Shown: in pieces, positions 57,430 through 64,000 of the stretch
Numbering within the stretch: the first letter of the stretch is position 1
How the letters are laid out: the number at the start of each line of letters is the position of its first letter
DNA from: Cognatundibacterium curvum
Lineage (GTDB): Bacteria > Pseudomonadota > Gammaproteobacteria > Burkholderiales > Burkholderiaceae_D
Assembly (NCBI RefSeq): GCF_014284235.1
Contig: NZ_JACOGD010000004.1
Span: 248,001-312,000, forward strand
Direction: 5' to 3'
DNA: 64,000 nucleotides
Notes under the pieces: generated by a model
The model's database searches: none
What the model was told of the DNA's origin: nothing
The model's input: the letters and a program-made list of their open reading frames with translations, nothing else
Made by a program: the position numbers and the translations under genes

Positions 57430-57603
57430 AAATGTGGTTATTTTTCTTTAGACTCGGTAACGGAGCTGCGTAACAGCGACATCGACCAGGTCGGGGCATT
57501 ATTCGATTTTCTTGAGAACCTGAATTTGAAACAAATTGGAAAATGGCTGTCGGAAAAAATCAACAGAGACTGGATCTGCGAATGGGGCATTTTCCAACAT
57601 TGA
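57430..57603 (+). pseudogene. possible gene remnant, plus strand
   Basis: An open frame without a credible start codon translates to a sequence that looks coding (e.g. DSVTELRNSDIDQVGALFDF and LENLNLKQIGKWLSEKINRD), ending at a TGA. There is no ribosome site and no recognised family. It may be the 3' end of a decayed gene. Confidence 0.3.
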
Positions 57604-57699
57604 ATCCAATTCAACCTGGCTAATAAAGATAACTGTTTAAAATACATTAAGAAGGCAAGCATGTATCCCATTTAGATCGTTGAGCATAATACTCCTGCC

Positions 57700-57930
57700 T
57701 GCTTCAGAAAATCATCTGATATTGTGTTCGCGGAAAAAACTATGGCAAAGTCGATTTCGCGGCTTCAAAGCAGAAAACAACATATCCCTGACGCCTGTAA
57801 TCGGACTAGGAAAAGGGTTGCTTTCTACGAAATTATTCAGGGCGCGAATATCTTCAATACTGTTGAAGCTCTGGATCTCGGTCTGCTGCGCAAGCTATGT
57901 TGCCATCATTTCACGTATCTTAGGAAGCCT
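57700..57930 (-). pseudogene. possible gene remnant with in-frame stop, minus strand
   Basis: The minus strand reads LPKIREMMAT, a TAG, then LAQQTEIQSFNSIEDIRALN and NFVESNPFPSPITGVRDMLF. The TAG could be a mutated CAG. No family is recognised. The plus strand is also open here, so one of them is a shadow. Confidence 0.25.
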
Positions 57931-58044
57931 CGAAGTTAACAACCATTACACTGCATGCAATTACAGCTAACATATTTCTTAGCCATAATAGCAACTTAAA
58001 CCAGCTCTACTACTTGGGCAGAAAAATGTGCTAGCGTCCTGAGT

Positions 58045-58140
58045 AGTTCCAATTTAGCTGAACAGAGTTCCAAGCTAAGTGGATTCATACAATAGTTCAA
58101 AGATAAGTGACCAAAATTCAAAGTTAAATGAATTTCGACA
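58045..58140. repeat. four phased 16-nt repeats, resembling an IS21-family end
   Basis: Copies AGTTCCAATTTAGCTG (58045), AGTTCCAAGCTAAGTG (58066), AGTTCAAAGATAAGTG (58094) and AATTCAAAGTTAAATG (58115) start 21, 28 and 21 nt apart. The array ends in CGACA at 58140, so on the minus strand it opens with TGTCG. Multiple internal repeats and TG...CA ends are features of many IS21-family termini. No transposase gene and no second end are seen. A regulatory array is the alternative, since the groE promoter starts 35 nt further on. Confidence 0.5.
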
Positions 58141-58174
58141 CACCGTACATCGCATCCGGCACACAAAGCCAACT

Positions 58175-58202
58175 CTTGAAAAAGCCTGACCTCGCCCCTA
58201 CA
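58175..58202 (+). promoter_or_regulatory. sigma-32-like (RpoH) heat-shock promoter of groESL
   Basis: CTTGAAA and CCCCTACA are separated by 13 nt, against the RpoH pattern CTTGAAA-N11-16-CCCCATNT. It lies directly in front of the CIRCE element. Confidence 0.75.
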
Positions 58203-58203
58203 A

Positions 58204-58230
58204 TTAGCACTCAACACAAGAGAGTGCTAA
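58204..58230 (+). promoter_or_regulatory. CIRCE element (HrcA operator)
   Basis: TTAGCACTC-N9-GAGTGCTAA is the perfect consensus inverted repeat bound by the HrcA repressor. It begins 1 nt after the sigma-32-like -10 box, so HrcA would block transcription start. It implies dual control of groESL by RpoH and HrcA. Confidence 0.96.
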
Positions 58231-58508
58231 CAATGTTAAAATCTCAGGGTTTCAGCATTGCGGGCAATCTGGCCGTGGATGGGATGTGCGCTCTGGCATG
58301 ACATGGATTTGCAGCGAATACGTATGCGAATTTGCATGTTCAGGGCTTGAAAGTGGCAATACGGCACCCATCTAAGGCGCACATTTTTGTTTGTTTGCTG
58401 ATAGGCCTTACGCAACACCGCGCAATGCTTTCAGTCTTGCAACTGGTTGTGCTGTAAGCCTCGTTTTACTTCGGTAGTTTTACTTTTGTAATTATTTTAG
58501 GAGTTAGT
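58231..58508 (+). other. unusually long groESL leader (about 280-300 nt)
   Basis: The only recognised promoter and CIRCE are about 280 nt upstream of the groES ATG. No gene fits between them. A second promoter closer to groES, or a structured 5' leader, may exist. A good AGGAGTT ribosome site precedes groES. Confidence 0.5.
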
Positions 58509-58799
58509 ATGAATCTTCGTCCCCTGCACGATCGCATTATCGTCAAACGTTTGGATCAAGAAACTAAGACCGCTTCCGGTATCGTTTTGCCTGACGCAGC
58601 AGCAGAGAAACCAGACCAAGGTGAAGTACTGGCCGTTGGTGCAGGTAAGCAATTGGATAACGGTACAGTGCGCGCACTGGAAGTCAAAGTTGGCGACCGC
58701 GTTCTGTTTGGCAAATACTCCGGCCAGTCCGTCAAAGTAGACGGCAACGAAGTATTGGTAATGCGTGAAGAAGACATCTTCGCGATCGTACAGAAGTAA
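58509..58799 (+). CDS. groES: co-chaperonin GroES
   Basis: GroES is the heptameric lid of the GroEL folding chamber. The product is 96 residues, with the start [20 protein letters not shown], the mobile loop [14 protein letters not shown] and the end [15 protein letters not shown]. It is first in the groES-groEL operon, with 48 nt to groEL. Control is by the heat-shock promoter and CIRCE upstream. Confidence 0.98.
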   Translation: MNLRPLHDRIIVKRLDQETKTASGIVLPDAAAEKPDQGEVLAVGAGKQLDNGTVRALEVKVGDRVLFGKYSGQSVKVDGNEVLVMREEDIFAIVQK

Positions 58800-58820
58800 T
58801 TCCTTTCTATAGCACGATAG

Positions 58821-60497
<1,677 letters not shown>

Positions 60498-60530
60498 TAG
60501 CCGTCGCAAGCGACACTCGCCTGCACACTG

Positions 60531-60559
60531 AAAAACCCCGCAGCAATGCGGGGTTTTTT
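60531..60559 (+). terminator. rho-independent terminator after groEL
   Basis: AAAAACCCCGCA and TGCGGGG-T6 have a 4-nt loop. It lies 34 nt beyond the groEL stop. Confidence 0.93.
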
Positions 60560-60912
60560 GCTTTTTGCCACAGTCTTAGCGGATGACTACAGCCCTTCTG
60601 CGATGCTGCGCAACAGTCTGCTGGCAGCATAGTCTTAGGTACTGAATGCGTGCTTGACACAGTGAGCACAGACTAAGATACTGCCGCCTCTGAAAGAAAA
60701 TTTTCATAATCGGCAGAAAGTCGCGGTAAGGACTGAATACCGGTTACTCGTTTTTATAACAATGCCACACGATTAATACGCAGTTTGGACACAAAGCTGT
60801 TCCGGCCAAGCGAGCACGCATAAGCGTGCCAGCAATCGCCGCCTCAGCATTGTCGACAAGCTGCAATATTATCCGTGCTGGCCCAGTCTGACTTCCTGAT
60901 CCTGGAGACACA
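60560..60912. other. intergenic region before OPT transporter
   Basis: No gene is supported. It contains the candidate promoter at 60654-60682 and is otherwise unremarkable. Confidence 0.6.
60654..60682 (+). promoter_or_regulatory. candidate sigma-70 promoter of the OPT transporter gene
   Basis: A perfect TTGACA and GATACT are 17 nt apart. The start codon is about 230 nt further on, so the leader would be long. Confidence 0.4.
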
Positions 60913-62895
60913 ATGGCCCTGCAACAACTGAATGAAGAGCAGATCCGGACCTGGACTCGCGCCCAAAAGGACGAGTGGTGGTTCAAAAACGTTTACCGTG
61001 GCGATATGCCACAACTCACCTTCCGCTCCGCCCTGACCGGTTTTTTATTAGGTGGCATCTTGTCCGCGACAGCGCTGTATATCGCGGCAAAATCTGGCGT
61101 GAATATCGGTGTAGGTCTGACCTCGGTCATTCTGGCCTTTGCGCTGTTCAGAATTCTGTCGAAGACCGGCGTCGCCAAAGACTTTACGATACTGGAAAAT
61201 AACTGCGCCCAATCTATCGCCACGGCTGCCGGTTATATGACCATGCCTATGGTGGCACCGATTACCGCCTACATGCTCGTGACCGGACAAATCATCCCGT
61301 GGTGGCAAATGCTGATCTGGATGGTGGTCTGCTCTATTCTGGGCGTGCTGGTTGCGTTTCCGCTCAAGCGCCGCTTCATCAATGAAGATCAGTTACCGTT
61401 TCCCGAAGGCCGCGCCTGCGGCGTGGTGCTGGACACCCTGTATTCCGGTGATGGCAAAGAAGGTATGCGTCAGGCCAGATTGCTGGGCCTGACCACCTTA
61501 TGGGCCGGTGCTTATCAATTCCTGATCAGCGATGGCTGGATGAAGCTGCTGCAATTCAAAGTGCTGCAAATGGATAAGTGGGCAGGCATGACTGAAGCCT
61601 GGCATTTACAGGAACGCATCGATACCTATTATTACCAGCTGGCCGTGAAGTACGACCTGTGGATACCCAAAATCCTGGGTGTGGATTTCCGTGCACTGGG
61701 TCTGCGCCTGACGGTTGACGCCGCCATGTTCGGCGTCGGTGGCCTGATGGGTATACGCGTCGCGAGCAGCCTGTTGCTGGGTAGCTTGCTGAACTTCGCG
61801 CTGCTCGGACCACTGATGATACAAAGAGGCGATATCGTTGAACGTATCGCACCGAACGGTAAGCTGGTTCCTATCTCCCGCGTTGAGATTCTGAACCAGT
61901 GGGGTCTGTGGTGGGCCGTCTCCATCATGGTGGTCGGCTCTATAGTCACGCTGGCTGCCAAGCCTGAAATTTTTACCAGCCTGTTCAAATCCCTGGGCAA
62001 ACAAAAGTCTGTCGCCAAAGGCCCGGACATACTGGCACATATAGAACTGCCGCTGATGGTTTCTTATATCGGTATCCCAGCCTTCAGTCTGCTGGGTGCC
62101 TGGCTGAATCTGAGCTTTTTCGGCGTTCCTATGGTGCTGACTTTCGCCGCCTTACCGCTGGTATTCCTGCTGGCTGTGATCTGCGCTAACTCCATGGCAC
62201 TGACTTCCTGGTCGCCGACGGGTGCACTGTCCAAAATCACGCAGATCACCATGGGCGTAATAGACCGTACCAATCCGGCATCGAACATGATCCCGGCCGG
62301 TATGACTGCCGAAGTGGCATCGAATGCCTCCAATCTGCTGTCTGATATCACACCGGGCTATATGCTGGGCGCGAAACCACGTCAGCAGGCAATCGGTCAT
62401 GTGATCGGCATTATCTCTGGCGCACTGGCTTGTATCCCGATTTACTACCTGCTGTTCCTGCCTGCCGATGCACAAGGCATACGTGATACGGCGACTATCG
62501 TCAGCGACCGCTTCTCGCATCCATCTGCAATGCAATGGAAAGGTATGGCGGAACTGATCGCCAAAGGCGTGAGCAGTTTGCCGACTTCGGCGATTATCGC
62601 CATGGTGGTAGCGGCACTGGCAGCGCTGGTGATAGAAGGTGGAAAAATGATCACCAAGGGCAAAATCCCTCTGTCTGCAGTCGCGATTGGCCTCGGTGTG
62701 GTTTTGCCGCCAGAAGCCTGTCTGGCCATGTGGCTGGGTGCTGCCGCGTTCTGGTGGATGGGCCGCAAACATCCTGAACCAGGCACTTCCGGTCACCAGT
62801 TCTGGGTTGAAGGTTGTGAACCTATCTGTGCCGGTCTGATTTCGGGTGCGGCGTTGATGGGTATCGGTAACGCCCTGTTGAACGTCATGCTGTAA
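60913..62895 (+). CDS. OPT family oligopeptide transporter
   Basis: The product is 660 residues with roughly 14-16 transmembrane helices and short loops, the layout of the OPT/YSL superfamily of proton-coupled peptide or metal-chelate transporters. The N-terminal cytoplasmic part ends DEWWFKNVYRGDMPQLTFRS. The sequence FPEGRACGVVLDTLYSGDG and the MTAEVASNASNLLSDITPGY region are characteristic. Substrate unknown. GGAG precedes the ATG. The gene stands alone, between the groEL terminator and a bidirectional terminator. Confidence 0.93.
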   Translation: MALQQLNEEQIRTWTRAQKDEWWFKNVYRGDMPQLTFRSALTGFLLGGILSATALYIAAKSGVNIGVGLTSVILAFALFRILSKTGVAKDFTILENNCAQSIATAAGYMTMPMVAPITAYMLVTGQIIPWWQMLIWMVVCSILGVLVAFPLKRRFINEDQLPFPEGRACGVVLDTLYSGDGKEGMRQARLLGLTTLWAGAYQFLISDGWMKLLQFKVLQMDKWAGMTEAWHLQERIDTYYYQLAVKYDLWIPKILGVDFRALGLRLTVDAAMFGVGGLMGIRVASSLLLGSLLNFALLGPLMIQRGDIVERIAPNGKLVPISRVEILNQWGLWWAVSIMVVGSIVTLAAKPEIFTSLFKSLGKQKSVAKGPDILAHIELPLMVSYIGIPAFSLLGAWLNLSFFGVPMVLTFAALPLVFLLAVICANSMALTSWSPTGALSKITQITMGVIDRTNPASNMIPAGMTAEVASNASNLLSDITPGYMLGAKPRQQAIGHVIGIISGALACIPIYYLLFLPADAQGIRDTATIVSDRFSHPSAMQWKGMAELIAKGVSSLPTSAIIAMVVAALAALVIEGGKMITKGKIPLSAVAIGLGVVLPPEACLAMWLGAAAFWWMGRKHPEPGTSGHQFWVEGCEPICAGLISGAALMGIGNALLNVML

Positions 62896-62913
62896 TTCTG
62901 TTCTGCTCATAGC

Positions 62914-62952
62914 AAAAAGCCCCGCCAGACTCAACACTGGCGGGGCTTTTTT
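62914..62952. terminator. bidirectional terminator between OPT and TapT-like genes
   Basis: A5-GCCCCGCCAG and CTGGCGGGGC-T6 form a perfect stem with an 8-nt loop, between convergent genes. Confidence 0.94.
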
Positions 62953-62976
62953 CATCTGGCTGCGCGTAGTTGAAAC

Positions 62977-63621
62977 TCAGCGGCTTTGCTGCATCCAGCC
63001 CAACTGCTGCTCCACCATCTGATCGAAAGCTTGCAGCACAGGGCTGAAATCGGCTTCGGCTTGCAACGCCATCAGCGCATAGGTGCTGGCTTCCAGCGTC
63101 GATAACTGATCGGGCTGATGGGCTTTGCGGATACGGTAATGCGAGGCTGGCATCTGACGCAGACTCCAGCGCGGCAGCGCTTGCAATAAGGGATTCAGAT
63201 ACAACATCTTACGGCTCTTACGCCAGGTCGCATCCAGCACCACTAATCTGAGCGGTGGCTCACTGGCAGACGGTTCCCAGGCGCTGCCATGGCTGTGCAA
63301 GTCCTGCGCCTCAGACTCCGTCGTATCGGGATACAGTAAGACGGTCAGTCTGCCTGACTGCTGTGCCGCCGCTGTGCTGCTATGCCAGTCTCCGTGCAAA
63401 GCCTGTGCCAGTGCCGCCTGCTCAAACTGCTCACCCGCCAGTATCAAAGACGATCCTGGCAAGCACAGATGCAGCAAGCGTCCGCTGCCTTTGACATGAC
63501 TGATCTCCAGCGGATGCTGCAATATCAATAATTCATGGCGGGTATGGACAGGTCTGACACAAGGACAGATACAATTTCTGACAGCACGTAAACAGTGCTG
63601 ACAAGTTTCACGAGAACTCAT
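62977..63621 (-). CDS. DTW-domain tRNA-uridine aminocarboxypropyltransferase (TapT-like)
   Basis: The product is 214 residues from ATG 63621, supported by AAGG before it. The DTW motif is DATWRKSRKML. The N-terminus has a cysteine set (ETCQHCLRAVRNCICPCVRP) that may bind zinc. LLILQHPLEISHVKGSGRL is also typical. TapT puts the acp group from S-adenosylmethionine on U47 of tRNA. Whether this protein modifies the same position is inferred from family. The frame starts 19 codons earlier without support. Confidence 0.9.
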   Translation of the reverse strand: MSSRETCQHCLRAVRNCICPCVRPVHTRHELLILQHPLEISHVKGSGRLLHLCLPGSSLILAGEQFEQAALAQALHGDWHSSTAAAQQSGRLTVLLYPDTTESEAQDLHSHGSAWEPSASEPPLRLVVLDATWRKSRKMLYLNPLLQALPRWSLRQMPASHYRIRKAHQPDQLSTLEASTYALMALQAEADFSPVLQAFDQMVEQQLGWMQQSR

Positions 63622-63775
63622 GCAAACCTTACAAACTAGCGGAGAAGTACAGTAGTACGGACTAACAGGTCCAACCACCGGGCACTGCGGATTTTACTTA
63701 ATCCAAGGCGCATTGCGCAGGCTTAGACTATCATGTCAGTAATTTCGTCACCAGCATCACACCGGAAAATCTGTC

Positions 63776-64000
63776 ATGAAAACTCCTTATTTGTTATCCC
63801 TGTTGATTCTGCTGATCGCGACCGCCTGCGGTGGCGGGGGCAGCAGCGCCTCCGGCGGTGACACAGTAATACCCCCGGTTTTGCCTCCGGTCACACCACC
63901 GACTACGCTGGAAAAGAAAGCCGCAGTGCTGGCCGCCAAGCTGGGCAAGTCCAGCCGTATGCTGGTCGGACTGGGTTCGGCTGATCTGGCCGATGTCCAG
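63776..64000 (+). CDS. lipoprotein, unknown, cut by window end
   Basis: The 75 codons visible have no stop. The start MKTPYLLSLLILLIATACGG is a lipoprotein signal with Cys18 followed by a Gly/Ser run and a Pro-rich linker (PPVLPPVTPPTTLEKK). Then a domain starts (AAVLAAKLGKSSRMLVGLGS). I recognise this start in secreted proteins of Burkholderiales but cannot name the family. The gene continues beyond the window. It is divergent from the TapT-like gene. Confidence 0.8.
   Translation, partial: MKTPYLLSLLILLIATACGGGGSSASGGDTVIPPVLPPVTPPTTLEKKAAVLAAKLGKSSRMLVGLGSADLADVQ

Larger units (their letters stand above)
57418..58508. other. 1.1-kb A+T-rich region without intact gene, upstream of groESL
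   Basis: No complete gene is supported. Two possible coding remnants (57430-57603 plus, about 57700-57930 minus), an array of four 16-nt repeats (58045-58130) and the groE control region with its long leader are present. The composition of the left part differs from that of the surrounding genes and suggests acquired DNA that has decayed. Confidence 0.65.

Overview
The window looks like chromosomal DNA of a Gram-negative betaproteobacterium. Order Burkholderiales and family Oxalobacteraceae (an Undibacterium- or Herminiimonas-like organism) are the best guess. This is an inference from gene content: DUF3579, DUF2145, a CobD/CbiB-like protein, the rpsP-rimM-trmD-rplS operon, a DmdC-type acyl-CoA dehydrogenase next to etfBA, and groESL with both a sigma-32-like promoter and a CIRCE element. 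Composition is moderate, and the gene-free stretches are clearly richer in A+T. Most of the window is ordinary housekeeping DNA. There is no prophage, CRISPR array, complete insertion sequence or rRNA/tRNA gene that I can support.

Layout. 1-983 is A+T-rich with no supported gene. 984-5536 holds a two-TM helical-repeat protein, an M48 membrane metalloprotease and a DUF1275 permease preceded by a 14-nt tandem repeat. Then come prfC (minus), an unknown secreted protein, an S1/P1 nuclease with sppA, an ATP-grasp enzyme, an acyl-CoA dehydrogenase, a histidine phosphatase and a divergent LysR regulator (15.1 kb). 16.1-21.6 kb carries DUF3579, a CobD/CbiB-like protein, a NUDIX CoA pyrophosphatase, rplS-trmD-rimM-rpsP and a TM2 protein. 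21.7-25.5 kb is a fatty-acid/electron-transfer block (acyl-CoA dehydrogenase, etfA, etfB). It is followed by a 0.6-kb gap with a MITE-like repeat and a possible small RNA. 26-30.2 kb has tusA and the overlapping alaS-GNAT-NUDIX cluster.

30.4-40.9 kb: a small secreted protein, ugpQ, a CaiB-type CoA-transferase, a LytS/LytTR two-component pair with an ElaA acetyltransferase, trhO, an M13 peptidase and a small exported protein with a DUF2145 protein. 40.9-44.7 kb: flavodoxin-pirin, a divergent LysR gene, gluQRS and an unknown. 44.7-48.3 kb: a minus-strand copper module (small Cys/His protein, TolC-type lipoprotein, Tat-exported multicopper oxidase). 48.4-50.8 kb: a periplasmic binding protein overlapping a membrane diguanylate cyclase. 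51.5-53.8 kb: katG with an OxyR-like site abutting a good promoter. 53.8-57.4 kb: small accessory genes (lipoprotein, DUF6404-like, cupin, GFA, membrane SRPBCC, TonB-C). 57.4-58.2 kb: decayed DNA with an IS21-like array of repeats. 58.2-60.5 kb: groESL. 60.9-64 kb: an OPT transporter, a DTW-domain tRNA modification enzyme and the start of a lipoprotein cut by the window edge.

The most interesting non-coding signals are the phased repeat array just upstream of the groE promoter, the MITE-like element with possible target duplications at 25.5 kb, the paired palindromes between pirin and lysR, the OxyR-like katG control region, and the operator-like palindrome ahead of the copper module. The most interesting protein pairing is the binding protein fused by overlap to a diguanylate cyclase. 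I found no convincing wholly new system.
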